NCBI GenBank assembly: GCA_020054205.1
Contig: JAGVLS010000022.1
Span: forward strand, 1-64,000
Source: Candidatus Obscuribacterales bacterium
Lineage (GTDB): Bacteria > Cyanobacteriota > Vampirovibrionia > Obscuribacterales > Obscuribacteraceae
Direction: 5' to 3'
DNA length: 64,000 bases
The translations under genes and the position numbers were made by a program. Each line of letters starts with the position of its first letter. Within the stretch, counting starts at the first letter, position 1. This document shows positions 38,230-47,072 of this stretch, one piece after another. The notes under the pieces were generated by a model. That model had not been told where the DNA came from, searched no databases, and saw only the letters and a list, made by a program, of their open reading frames with translations.

Positions 38230-39149
38230 TGTTCTGGTTGATAATAAAACGAATATTTTCTGCTTTGATTGTTCTATGGATAGTTGCCACTATTACTTTT
38301 GTTCTGGTGAGAATTGTACCTGGTGGACCTTTTGATGCTGACAAAAACTTACCACCACAAATCATTGCCAACTTAAAAGCTAAATATCATTTGGACAAAT
38401 CTGTAAGCGAACAATATGTACTTTATTTAGCTCGACTGGCTAAAGGTGATCTGGGTGTTTCGTACAAATATGTAAATAGATCTGTAAATGACATTTTAAA
38501 AGATGCATTTCCAGTTTCGTGTCAATTAGGTTTATTAGGGCTTGTATTTGCAATAGTTTTTGGCATTGCTTTAGGAACAATAGCAGCAGTTAATCGTGGC
38601 AGCACGCTCGACACTTTAGCAATGATAAAAGTAACTCTAGGCATATCATTGCCTAGTTTTGTCATTGGTGCTTTGCTTATTTTTGTTTTTGGTATTCAAT
38701 TTAAAATATTGCCAGTAGGTTTATGGGAATCACCATATCACATGATACTGCCAGCTTTAACTTTAGCGGCAAGTCCTGCTGCTTATTTAGCACGCCTTAC
38801 ACGCTCTTCAATTTTAGAAATTATACAAAAAGATTGGGTGAGAACAGCACGCTGTAAGGGGCTTTCTTTTTGGCAGACAATAATTAAACATGTTTTGCGT
38901 AATGCATTAGTACCGATTGTAACTGTATTAGGACCACTAACAGCAATTCTTATCACTGGATCTTTTGTAGTGGAATTTATTTATGCTATTCCCGGTATGG
39001 GACGTTTTTTTATTACTGCTGTAACAAATAGAGATTACGATCTAATTATTGGCACAACTTTGGTATTTGGTCTGATTCTTATTATTGCCAATACTATTGT
39101 TGATATTGTTTATGTCATGCTCAATCCCAAAATGCAAATAGAAGGTTAA
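38229..39149 (+). CDS. oppB: Oligopeptide ABC transporter permease (OppB-like)
   Basis: This 306-residue permease has about six transmembrane helices. It begins with FSALIVLWIVATITFVLVRI followed by PGGPFD, the OppB/DppB signature, and the EAA loop (ARCKGLSFWQTIIKHVLRNA) that contacts the ATPase. Its start overlaps the end of oppA by one base. It should form a heterodimeric channel with the OppC-like protein encoded 13 bp downstream. Confidence 0.95.
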   Translation: MFWLIIKRIFSALIVLWIVATITFVLVRIVPGGPFDADKNLPPQIIANLKAKYHLDKSVSEQYVLYLARLAKGDLGVSYKYVNRSVNDILKDAFPVSCQLGLLGLVFAIVFGIALGTIAAVNRGSTLDTLAMIKVTLGISLPSFVIGALLIFVFGIQFKILPVGLWESPYHMILPALTLAASPAAYLARLTRSSILEIIQKDWVRTARCKGLSFWQTIIKHVLRNALVPIVTVLGPLTAILITGSFVVEFIYAIPGMGRFFITAVTNRDYDLIIGTTLVFGLILIIANTIVDIVYVMLNPKMQIEG

Positions 39150-39162
39150 TTACTAAAGATAA

Positions 39163-40092
39163 TTGATTATGAATAATAATGCCATAGAACTAGCCCATGA
39201 AGTTTTTGCCAAAGCAAATGTTTGTTCGTCTTGGCAAAGACCAGTTTCTATTGGTGCAATCATTTGGCAGCAACTTTTAAAAACACCTGTTGCTATGATT
39301 TCGTTCTGGATTATTTTTACATTAGTCCTGATTTCATTATTATCTTTTCTTGGTCTGGCTATTACACCTTATGCTTTTGACCAAACTAGTGCAGATATAT
39401 TGCAAGGACCCAGCGCAACGCACTTAATGGGAACAGATGAATTAGGGCGTGATTTGTTATCAAGAATAATTTATGGCAGCAGACTTTCTATAAGTATTGG
39501 ACTTATTACTGCTTTGACAGCTTTTATAATTGGCACCACTTATGGTGCAATTGCTGGTTTTTGTGGTGGAAAAATAGATTCGTTATTAATGCGTGGTGTA
39601 GATATTGCTTATTCGTTGCCCGATTTATTGGTAATGATATTAATTGGGGTTTTAGTTGGTCGTGGTACACAAGGCATCTTAATTGCATTAGGCTTAGTTA
39701 GTTGGATGGGAACAGCAAGATTAGTGAGAGCAGAATTATTACAATTGCAACATGAAGAATTTATTGATGCCGCAAAAACTGCTGGGCAAAATTCGGTATG
39801 GATAATACTTAAACATTTATTGCCCAATGCAGTCGGACCAATAATTGTGGCAGTAACATTTGCTGTGCCATCGGCAATATTATCTGAGTCCACACTTAGT
39901 TTTATTGGTCTTGGGCTGTCACCACCTGAATGTAGCTGGGGGACACTAGCTTTAGACGGCTGGCATTCTTTGAGAACTCATCCGCATTTGATATTTTTCC
40001 CTAGCTTATTTATTTTCATTACGGTTTTATCTTTTAATTTATTTGGGGACGCTTTAAGAGATGCCTTTGATCCAAAAAGTCGCAATTTATAA
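39163..40092 (+). CDS. oppC: Oligopeptide ABC transporter permease (OppC-like)
   Basis: This 309-residue permease contains the OppC/DppC hallmarks: an N-terminal single helix (MISFWIIFTLVLISLLSFLG), HLMGTDELGRDLLSRIIYGS, and the EAA loop DAAKTAGQNSVWIILKHLLP with LSFIGLGLSPPECSWGTL near the C terminus. It completes the membrane part of an oligopeptide transporter. No oppD/oppF ATPases follow; the next genes are unrelated. Confidence 0.95.
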   Translation: MIMNNNAIELAHEVFAKANVCSSWQRPVSIGAIIWQQLLKTPVAMISFWIIFTLVLISLLSFLGLAITPYAFDQTSADILQGPSATHLMGTDELGRDLLSRIIYGSRLSISIGLITALTAFIIGTTYGAIAGFCGGKIDSLLMRGVDIAYSLPDLLVMILIGVLVGRGTQGILIALGLVSWMGTARLVRAELLQLQHEEFIDAAKTAGQNSVWIILKHLLPNAVGPIIVAVTFAVPSAILSESTLSFIGLGLSPPECSWGTLALDGWHSLRTHPHLIFFPSLFIFITVLSFNLFGDALRDAFDPKSRNL

Positions 40093-40099
40093 GGTGTAT

Positions 40100-40612
40100 A
40101 TGAAAATTATTGTCCAAGCTAATAAATTATATTTAGGTGATAAAGTCTTTCCTTGTGCTATTGGGCGCTCAGGAATCTCAGCAAATAAAAAAGAAGGTGA
40201 TGGAGCAACACCAGCTGGCAAATTTCCATTAAGAGAAGTTTTTTATCGCTCTGATCGTGTGAATAAGCCTAATTGCAAATTGCCAATGCGTGCTATTGAG
40301 CCAAATTATGCCTGGTGTGATGACGATAATGATCCTAAATATAATCAATTAATTATATTGCCAGATAAAAGAGAACATAGAGCCACAGAACAGAAAGAAG
40401 GACTATGGAGAGAAGATCATCTTTATGACTTAATTGTTGTAATTGGTTACAATGACGAGCCAATTGTAAAAGGCTTAGGGAGCGCTATATTTATGCATGT
40501 AGCAAGAAGTGATTATTCACCAACAGCTGGTTGTGTAGCTCTTGCTTTGAATGATTTGCTTTATGTAGTTGAATGTTTAGCAGAAAAAACAAATCTTTTA
40601 ATTGAGTCGTAA
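40100..40612 (+). CDS. L,D-transpeptidase (YkuD) family protein
   Basis: A 170-residue protein with the YkuD catalytic motif IFMHVARSDYSPTAGCVAL: His133 and Cys145 are the catalytic pair. EGDGATPAGKFPLREVFYR and the following Cys-rich lead-in also match the family. Family members form 3-3 crosslinks or anchor proteins to peptidoglycan. No signal peptide is visible, which is unusual for a periplasmic transpeptidase. The ATG at 40100 has AAGG five bases upstream; a start at 40061 would overlap oppC. It follows oppC by seven bases and may be part of the same transcript. Confidence 0.83.
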   Translation: MKIIVQANKLYLGDKVFPCAIGRSGISANKKEGDGATPAGKFPLREVFYRSDRVNKPNCKLPMRAIEPNYAWCDDDNDPKYNQLIILPDKREHRATEQKEGLWREDHLYDLIVVIGYNDEPIVKGLGSAIFMHVARSDYSPTAGCVALALNDLLYVVECLAEKTNLLIES

Positions 40613-40615
40613 AGT

Positions 40616-40930
40616 ATGGAAACAATTGAAATAAACGAGGAAGAATTTAATAAGAGATCAAAAGGGAAATGGAAGGGAGAACACTTTGAGTTATTTAAGT
40701 GCAAAAATTGCTTCCTTATTATATTTGGCATTCCCGATTGTCACTATGCATTATTTGATCCTGAGAATTTAGAGATGAAGATTTCATATAATTTTCCGCA
40801 CAAGACTAAATGTCCAAATTGTGCATGTGTAGTGTATGATCCTTTAAATAAGCAAAATGAACTCACTCTTCCTGTAAGTTTAGAGGATATAACTGGTTCT
40901 AAATGGAATTGGTTGCTAAAACAAAAATAG
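40616..40930 (+). CDS. Small zinc-ribbon-like protein of unknown function
   Basis: A 104-residue protein starting METIEINEEEFNKRSKG. Two Cys pairs, CKNC and CPNC, lie about 40 residues apart with a beta-rich stretch between, compatible with a zinc-ribbon; an extra Cys sits at the GIPDCHY position. No signal peptide or membrane helix is present. It begins four bases after the L,D-transpeptidase stop and ends six bases before gpsA, so it is probably co-translated within an operon with gpsA. Confidence 0.6.
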   Translation: METIEINEEEFNKRSKGKWKGEHFELFKCKNCFLIIFGIPDCHYALFDPENLEMKISYNFPHKTKCPNCACVVYDPLNKQNELTLPVSLEDITGSKWNWLLKQK

Positions 40931-40936
40931 AAAATA

Positions 40937-41953
40937 ATGGCAAATACAGACAAAATTGCAATTTTAGGTGCTGGTAGTTGGGGCGGGACGCTTTCTACTC
41001 TATTGGCATCAAATAATAAATCAGTAATGCTTTGGGCTCGCAATGAATCTAAAGCAGAAGCAATTGCTCGTACTTATAAAATTGAAGGTCCTTTAGATAT
41101 TTGTTTGCCAGCCAATGTTGAAATTACATCGTCGCTTGAAAACTGTTTGCATGATGCTAGTATTATTATTTTTTGTTGTACAGCACAAAGTATGCACATG
41201 CTTGCTTCACAAGTGAATCAAATTTTGTCTATTAATAAAGCAAAACAAGAGTCAAAGCCAATTATGCTTAGTGCTGCCAAGGGAATTGATATTAATACAT
41301 TTAAGCGTATGTCAGAAATTTTGAATGAGACAATTTCCAATCATGCCATTTGTGCTTTATCTGGACCTAATTTGGCTTATGAAATATTACAAGGATTGCC
41401 AACAGCATCAGTTGTAGCAAGCAATAACAAAGAAGCAGCTCGTTTTATGCAGGAAAAAATTACCACACCTTCTTTTCGTGTGTACGCGAGCGATGATTTA
41501 ATTGGTGTGGAATTAGGTGGCTCGATTAAAAATGTAATTGCTATTGCCGCCGGTGTTGCCGATGGACTAAATTTAGGAGTGAACGCGAAGGCTGCTTTAA
41601 TGACAAGAGGCTTGTCGGAAATGACACGTTTGTCTTTGTCATTGGGAGCCAAAATAAATACACTTTATGGCTTATCGGGTATGGGTGATTTAGTGGCTAC
41701 TTGTTATAGTTCATTGTCTCGTAATTATCGTCTTGGATATCAAATGGCTCAGGGTAAAACTCTTCAAGAAGCAAGTGCTAGTTTAGGATCTGTAGCAGAA
41801 GGAGCGACTACTACATATGCTGTTTGTGATTTGTCTAAAAAATCTAATATCGAATTGCCGATAGCTGAACATGTGAAATTATTGCTAGCTGGGCATATAA
41901 GTCCTAAGGAAGCAATAATGAAATTAATGAATCGGCCTTTAACCAGTGAGTAA
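40937..41953 (+). CDS. gpsA: Glycerol-3-phosphate dehydrogenase [NAD(P)+]
   Basis: GpsA reduces dihydroxyacetone phosphate to sn-glycerol 3-phosphate for phospholipid synthesis. The 338-residue sequence has the Rossmann motif ILGAGSWGGTLS, SAAKGID, ALSGPNLAYEI, and the catalytic-lysine region ELGGSIKNVIAIAAGVADGL. SGMGDLVATCYSSLSRNYRLG and GSVAEGATTTYA are also diagnostic. It follows the small zinc-ribbon-like gene by six bases and precedes a glycosyltransferase gene by five. Confidence 0.97.
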   Translation: MANTDKIAILGAGSWGGTLSTLLASNNKSVMLWARNESKAEAIARTYKIEGPLDICLPANVEITSSLENCLHDASIIIFCCTAQSMHMLASQVNQILSINKAKQESKPIMLSAAKGIDINTFKRMSEILNETISNHAICALSGPNLAYEILQGLPTASVVASNNKEAARFMQEKITTPSFRVYASDDLIGVELGGSIKNVIAIAAGVADGLNLGVNAKAALMTRGLSEMTRLSLSLGAKINTLYGLSGMGDLVATCYSSLSRNYRLGYQMAQGKTLQEASASLGSVAEGATTTYAVCDLSKKSNIELPIAEHVKLLLAGHISPKEAIMKLMNRPLTSE

Positions 41954-41958
41954 ATAAA

Positions 41959-43227
41959 TTGACTATTCGAATTTTAATGTTATCTTGGGAATATCCGCCA
42001 CGAATTATTGGTGGATTATCCCGTGTTGTACAAGAATTATCCAAACAACTTGTAAAACTTGGCGTGGAAGTACATGTGGTAACAGCAGATCATCCAGGCA
42101 CAGCCGAACATGAAATAGATGAAGGTGTTTTTGTTCATCGTGTAAAAACACAACCAGATGCAACACCTGATTTTTTAACTTGGGTAGCTAGGCTTAATTA
42201 TGGTCTTTTGCAATATGCAATTGAATTACATCGTAAAAATCCGTTTGATCTTATTCATGCTCATGATTGGATGGTGGCAGATGCTGCTTGGGTATTGAAA
42301 AAGGGTTTTGGCTTACCAATAATTGCTACTATGCATGCAACTGAAGCTGGGCGTATGCATGGCTTGCATAATGATTTGCAACGCTACATTCATCAAATAG
42401 AGTGGCGATTAACTTACGAGTCATGGGAAGTGATAGTAAATAGTTTGCATATGAATAATGAATTGCAACATTCATTTGGTTTACCAGCTACTAAAATAAA
42501 AGTCATTCCCAATGGTATAAATCCAGAACAATTTAATTTTCCTTTTGATCCTAAATCATTACGGCATCAATATGCCTCTGACCATGAACAAATTGTTTTG
42601 TACGTAGGCAGGATGGTGCTTGAAAAAGGTGTGCAAATATTATTGAACGCTGTGCCCCATATTTTATATGGTGATCCAAATACAAAATTTTTGTTGGTAG
42701 GCACTGGTTATTATCTTGATGAATTGAAAAAGCAAGCAGAATATTTAGGTATTTCAAATAATGTTCGCTTTTTAGGCTATGTCAGTGATGATGAGTTGAA
42801 GCGTTTATATAAAATTGCAGATACCGTATGCATACCTAGCCTTTATGAGCCATTTGGTATTGTAGCTTTGGAAGGCATGGCAGCAAAAGTGCCAGTAGTC
42901 ATATCTGATACTGGTGGTTTAACTGATTTTGTTCAACATATGGTGACCGGTATTACTACATATGCAGGTGATTCTGGATCTCTTGCTTGGGGATTGTGGG
43001 AAGCTTTGCATAATAAAGAATTAGCAAAGAAAATTGCAGATGAAGCATATCGTAGAGTAAATACAATTTATCATTGGAAAATAATTGCTGGTCAAACATT
43101 ACGTATTTATGAACGTGTTTTGCAAGAGGCTAAACTAATCGGAGCAGATGCTATTGCCTCTCAGCCAATTAAACCAATAGATGTTGATATTAAGTATAAA
43201 AAAACAGCATTGGAAAGCAGATCTTAA
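41959..43227 (+). CDS. Glycosyltransferase family 4 (glycogen synthase-like)
   Basis: This 422-residue GT-B enzyme starts ILMLSWEYPPRIIGGLSRVV, as in GT4/GT5 glycogen synthase-type enzymes. HAHDWMVADAAWVL and PNGINPEQFNFPF follow, and the nucleotide-sugar pocket is in YEPFGIVALEGMAAKVPVV, with the ExFGxxxLE motif. It transfers a sugar from a nucleotide-sugar donor; the acceptor is unknown. It starts with TTG five bases after gpsA. The next gene encodes a sugar-1-phosphate nucleotidyltransferase/mutase fusion that could supply or channel sugar nucleotides. Confidence 0.88.
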   Translation: MTIRILMLSWEYPPRIIGGLSRVVQELSKQLVKLGVEVHVVTADHPGTAEHEIDEGVFVHRVKTQPDATPDFLTWVARLNYGLLQYAIELHRKNPFDLIHAHDWMVADAAWVLKKGFGLPIIATMHATEAGRMHGLHNDLQRYIHQIEWRLTYESWEVIVNSLHMNNELQHSFGLPATKIKVIPNGINPEQFNFPFDPKSLRHQYASDHEQIVLYVGRMVLEKGVQILLNAVPHILYGDPNTKFLLVGTGYYLDELKKQAEYLGISNNVRFLGYVSDDELKRLYKIADTVCIPSLYEPFGIVALEGMAAKVPVVISDTGGLTDFVQHMVTGITTYAGDSGSLAWGLWEALHNKELAKKIADEAYRRVNTIYHWKIIAGQTLRIYERVLQEAKLIGADAIASQPIKPIDVDIKYKKTALESRS

Positions 43228-43262
43228 TTAATCATGTTTTTATTTAGGAAAGGAGGAAATCC

Positions 43263-45830
43263 ATGAAAGCGGTAATTATGGCAGGTGGCTCTGGCACAAG
43301 ACTTCGGCCGTTGACTAGTCATTTACCTAAACCCATGGTTCCTGTTCTTAATAAACCTATGGCAGAACATATTGTTCAATTGCTTAAAAAACATGGTTTT
43401 ACAGATATTATTTTTACACTACATTATTTGCCGCAAGCAATTATGGAGTATTTTGGTGACGGTAGTGATTTTGGTGTCAATATCAAATATTCTACTGAAG
43501 AAGGAAAACCGTTAGGTACGGCTGGTTGTGTAAAAGCTATTCAAGATGAATTGAACACCACTTTTTTGGTTATTTCTGGCGATGGGCTCACTGATATTGA
43601 TTTAACTAAAGCAGTTGAATATCATCGTTATAAAAAATCAAAAGCTACACTTGTTTTAAAACGTGTAGATAATCCATTAGATTATGGTTTGGTGATTACA
43701 GATTCTGATGGCAAAATTCAACGTTTTGTGGAAAAGCCAGGTGCTAGTGAAATATTTTCTGATACAGTCAATACCGGCATTTATATTTTAGATCCAGAAG
43801 TAATGCTGTATGTTGTGATGGGACGAGAACAAGATTTTTCTAATGATTTATTTCCATTGCTTTTACTAAGAAATGAACCAATGTATGGATATGTGGCAGA
43901 TGGTTATTGGTGTGATATTGGAAATTTGCAAGTTTATCGCCAAGCACATATTGATGTTTTGTCCGGGAAAGTAAAAATTGATATTGATTTACCGCAAATT
44001 GAACCCGGCATTTATGTTGGTGAAGGCACGCAAATAGATTCAAGTGTCAAACTTAATAGCCCTGTTTTTATTGGCAAAAATTGTCGTATTGGCAAAGATG
44101 TGCAAATAGAATCACATACTGTATTGAGTGATAATGTTTTAGTGCAAGAAAAATGTTCACTAAAACATCCAGTTGTTTGGTCCAATACATATATCGGCAG
44201 TGAAGTAGCATTGCGTGCTTGTATTGTTTGCAATAATTCTACAATACATCGTTCAGCAGAAATATTGGAAGGAGCTGTGATAGGACCAGGCTCTACAATT
44301 GGTGAAGAAGCACGTATAAATCCCGATGTAAAAATTTGGCCAGATAAAGCAGTTGAATCAGGAGCAAGAGTCACTGAATCATTAATTTGGGGAACTAAAG
44401 CACCTCGATCTTTATTTGCAGCAAATGGTGTTGTTGGCATAGCTAATATAGAAATAACACCTGAATTTGCTGTGAATTTAGCAGCAGCATATGGTGCTAC
44501 TTTAAAAGGTGGACCAATTTTAGTTAGTCGAGATTATTGGGGCATTAGCCGTATGATTAGCCGTGCCATAGTTTCAGGGTTGATGTCGGTTGGTGTTGAC
44601 GTGCAAAACCTTGAATCTATGCCATTGCCAATATCGCGTTATTATGTAAAAACGCAGCGGGCTTCTGGATTGATTCATACACGTGTTTCTCAGCGTGAGC
44701 CAAATAAAGTCAAAATAGAATTTTATGATAGCGATGGTGTTGCTATTACAAAAGCAATGGAAAGAAAAATTGAATCAACATTTTTTAAAGAGGACTTTCC
44801 GCGCTGTTTACCAGCTGATGTGGGAAATATTAGTTATCCAAGTCGGGTGCGCGAATATTATATGGATGAATTTTTGCACCATGTAAAAGGGCAAGTATTT
44901 GAGCACGATAAAGTACCTTTTTGTGTTGTGCCAGGTTCAACCTATACAAGAATGACTAAAGAAGGAGCAATAGTTACACGAGCACCAAAAGCAGTAGTCG
45001 ATTATGCTATGGCTGAAACTGGCGTATTGCTTCCTGATTTGCTTGGTCAATTAGGTATAGAAACGGTGGTGCTCAATGCTTCAATTCGTGCTAATCCACC
45101 AAGACAAGAAGAACGTTTAGCTATGCGCAAACAGCTCGCTGATGTTGTAAGAGCACTGAATGCGGATCTTGGTGCACAAATTGGACGCAATGGAGAGCAA
45201 GTAACTTTAGTTGATGAGACAGGGCAAATTATTCGTGGTGAATTATTGCTAGCAACGGTAGCAGATATCATTTTAAGAGACAAACAAGGACAGTCTATTG
45301 TTGTACCTGTAAGTGCTAGCTCAATTATGGAACGCATTGCTGGTCGATATAATTGCAAAGTTATTCGTTGTAAGGCTTCTGAGACGGAAATAGGATCTAC
45401 GACAACAAAAATTCCTGGTGTGGTTTTAAGTGGTTCGGCAAATGGTTGTTTTATTTTTCCTGAATTTCAATATGGTTATGATGCTATGTTTACAGTTGGA
45501 CAAGTACTAGAACATCTAACTTATCAAGGCAGGACGCTTAGACAAGCAGTAAATGAATTGCCACCACTTATTTATCAAGTTGATTCAGTACATTGTCCAT
45601 GGGAAAGAAAAGGACGTGTAATGCGGCTTTTGGTGGAAAAACATCAGAATCAACCAGTAGAACTTTTAGATGGTGTGAAGATCTCAACTCATCCTAATCA
45701 TTGGATATTGGTTTTGCCTGATGCTGTTGAGCCTTTAATCCATGTTTATGCTGATGGAGTGGATCTTCAGCAGACCTCTAAAGACTTAAATGAATATGCA
45801 GAATTGGTAAGATATTTTCAACATGCTTAA
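43263..45830 (+). CDS. Sugar-phosphate nucleotidyltransferase / phosphomannomutase-like fusion
   Basis: This 855-residue protein has three parts. Residues 1-240 form a nucleotidyltransferase (AGGSGTRLRPLTSHLPKPMV, where the Lys is the conserved catalytic-type residue). About 240-380 form a left-handed beta-helix (IGKNCRIGKDV, AVIGPGSTIGEE). The C-terminal 470 residues are phosphomannomutase-like. The usual catalytic TASHNP loop is absent (ASGLIHTRVSQREPNKVKIE in its place), and the metal loop DGDADR is replaced by a DETGQIIRGE-like sequence, so the mutase activity is doubtful. Fusions of this kind are known in Cyanobacteria and relatives. GGAGG lies seven bases upstream of ATG. Confidence 0.88.
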   Translation: MKAVIMAGGSGTRLRPLTSHLPKPMVPVLNKPMAEHIVQLLKKHGFTDIIFTLHYLPQAIMEYFGDGSDFGVNIKYSTEEGKPLGTAGCVKAIQDELNTTFLVISGDGLTDIDLTKAVEYHRYKKSKATLVLKRVDNPLDYGLVITDSDGKIQRFVEKPGASEIFSDTVNTGIYILDPEVMLYVVMGREQDFSNDLFPLLLLRNEPMYGYVADGYWCDIGNLQVYRQAHIDVLSGKVKIDIDLPQIEPGIYVGEGTQIDSSVKLNSPVFIGKNCRIGKDVQIESHTVLSDNVLVQEKCSLKHPVVWSNTYIGSEVALRACIVCNNSTIHRSAEILEGAVIGPGSTIGEEARINPDVKIWPDKAVESGARVTESLIWGTKAPRSLFAANGVVGIANIEITPEFAVNLAAAYGATLKGGPILVSRDYWGISRMISRAIVSGLMSVGVDVQNLESMPLPISRYYVKTQRASGLIHTRVSQREPNKVKIEFYDSDGVAITKAMERKIESTFFKEDFPRCLPADVGNISYPSRVREYYMDEFLHHVKGQVFEHDKVPFCVVPGSTYTRMTKEGAIVTRAPKAVVDYAMAETGVLLPDLLGQLGIETVVLNASIRANPPRQEERLAMRKQLADVVRALNADLGAQIGRNGEQVTLVDETGQIIRGELLLATVADIILRDKQGQSIVVPVSASSIMERIAGRYNCKVIRCKASETEIGSTTTKIPGVVLSGSANGCFIFPEFQYGYDAMFTVGQVLEHLTYQGRTLRQAVNELPPLIYQVDSVHCPWERKGRVMRLLVEKHQNQPVELLDGVKISTHPNHWILVLPDAVEPLIHVYADGVDLQQTSKDLNEYAELVRYFQHA

Positions 45831-46016
45831 GCATATTATGGTTAGATAGGGCAGTATGCGGTATCTTTAAGTGTATAGAGGCTACAAAATGCCTTATTCC
45901 GTGAAGATTAAGTGTTAATCTGTAAACAATTGGGAACAATGTTGACAGGTTTTATCCAGATAAATTGGTTTCTTGAAATTAGGTTAAGTATTGTTATCAT
46001 TTGAGGAAGAGCGCCC

Positions 46017-46730
46017 ATGCCATCAGTAGAAGTGCTCAAACAATTACTAGATGAATTTGTTGAGAAAGAAGCTCTCATTAATGAAGAGCTGAAAGTAGTT
46101 AATGAGCAAATAGATGAATTACATAAGCGCCTTAATGGTTGTCGGTTTAAATTAGAAACAATTGGTGCCGATAGAGAAAAGTTAATTGCTATGCAAGCAC
46201 GTTATGCTGGCTTTCAATTAAAGAAGGAGTCTGATAAAGTCCAACCTCGGGCTGCCAAGAGGGTAAAAGAAAAGCGTTTAATAAACGATGCACCAGAAGC
46301 TATTCCCGAAATTATGTCTGATATGCCAACGGGGGTGCCGCAAACAACATTGCCACCAGTGCCTCAGTCACCAGTAAAAGAATCACAATTGATTGATACT
46401 AGTGGTAGTAGTTTGGAATCTCTTGGTGTGCAAGAAAACTTATTTACTAATACTTTTAGTCAAGGACAACTCAATCTTATGGAAGTTTGGCAAACTCAAA
46501 GTGATGATGTTTTGTCTGACAGCATAGTGTATAAAGAGCCAGCAAAAGATGTAGAGAAAGAAGACAAGAGTCGAGCTACCTCACAACCCAAAAAGACCAC
46601 TTCTCATGCATCACTTCAATCATTACTTGATTTGAGTTCTGAGCAAGATAATTATGGTGATCCTGATACCATTGATAAGACCCTTGGCGAAGCCTTGAAA
46701 AGCTTATTTCCTCGTCAAGATTCGCAGTAA
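46017..46730 (+). CDS. Coiled-coil protein of unknown function
   Basis: A 237-residue protein with an N-terminal coiled coil (about 1-65; VLKQLLDEFVEKEALINEEL and further Leu/Ile-spaced heptads) followed by a disordered Pro/Gln/Ser-rich region with a basic patch (PRAAKRVKEKRL). The C-terminal third is acidic and ends LGEALKSLFPRQ. No signal peptide or enzymatic motif is visible. It begins about 190 bp downstream of the nucleotidyltransferase fusion, with GAGGAAGAG upstream of ATG. A scaffolding or adaptor role is possible, not supported further. Confidence 0.65.
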   Translation: MPSVEVLKQLLDEFVEKEALINEELKVVNEQIDELHKRLNGCRFKLETIGADREKLIAMQARYAGFQLKKESDKVQPRAAKRVKEKRLINDAPEAIPEIMSDMPTGVPQTTLPPVPQSPVKESQLIDTSGSSLESLGVQENLFTNTFSQGQLNLMEVWQTQSDDVLSDSIVYKEPAKDVEKEDKSRATSQPKKTTSHASLQSLLDLSSEQDNYGDPDTIDKTLGEALKSLFPRQDSQ

Positions 46731-46836
46731 TATCTTTATTTGTAGCAATAAGATAAAGGTCATGCTAAGTCTAAATGTCTTTGCTACTATATTTTGTCTA
46801 TAAAGGCATTTCAAATGAGGTAAAACAGAAGTTTTT

Positions 46837-47049
46837 ATGAAACAAATTACTTCAGCAATGGCAGGTACAGTAGTAGAAGTTTTAGTAAAAGCAGGTGACG
46901 ATATTAGCGAAGGACAGGATGTCGTTATTATTGAGTCAATGAAAATGCAATTACCTATTACTTCAGAAGTAAATGGCAAAGTTGCCGACATAAAAGTAAA
47001 AAGCGGTGATTTTGTGAATGAAGGAGATTTACTGCTGGCTCTTGCATAA
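46837..47049 (+). CDS. Stand-alone biotinyl carrier domain (BCCP-like)
   Basis: A complete biotinyl/lipoyl carrier domain in just 70 residues. The attachment site ESMKM puts the modified lysine at residue 36, and SAMAGTVVEVLVKAGDDI and the second symmetric half (EVNGKVADIKVKSGDFVNEG) give the hammerhead fold. Such stand-alone domains serve biotin-dependent acyl-CoA carboxylases when the carrier is not fused to carboxylase subunits. It is followed by HMG-CoA lyase and enoyl-CoA hydratase genes, pointing to a leucine/isovalerate-type degradation carboxylase (3-methylcrotonyl-CoA carboxylase), whose catalytic subunits are not in the window. Confidence 0.88.
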   Translation: MKQITSAMAGTVVEVLVKAGDDISEGQDVVIIESMKMQLPITSEVNGKVADIKVKSGDFVNEGDLLLALA

Positions 47050-47072
47050 AGAGCTGGGTAGTTTTTGTAATT

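Noticed and set aside
45949-45980. TTGACA promoter for the coiled-coil gene at 46017
   Set aside because: No -10 element lies at 16-18 bp from TTGACA.
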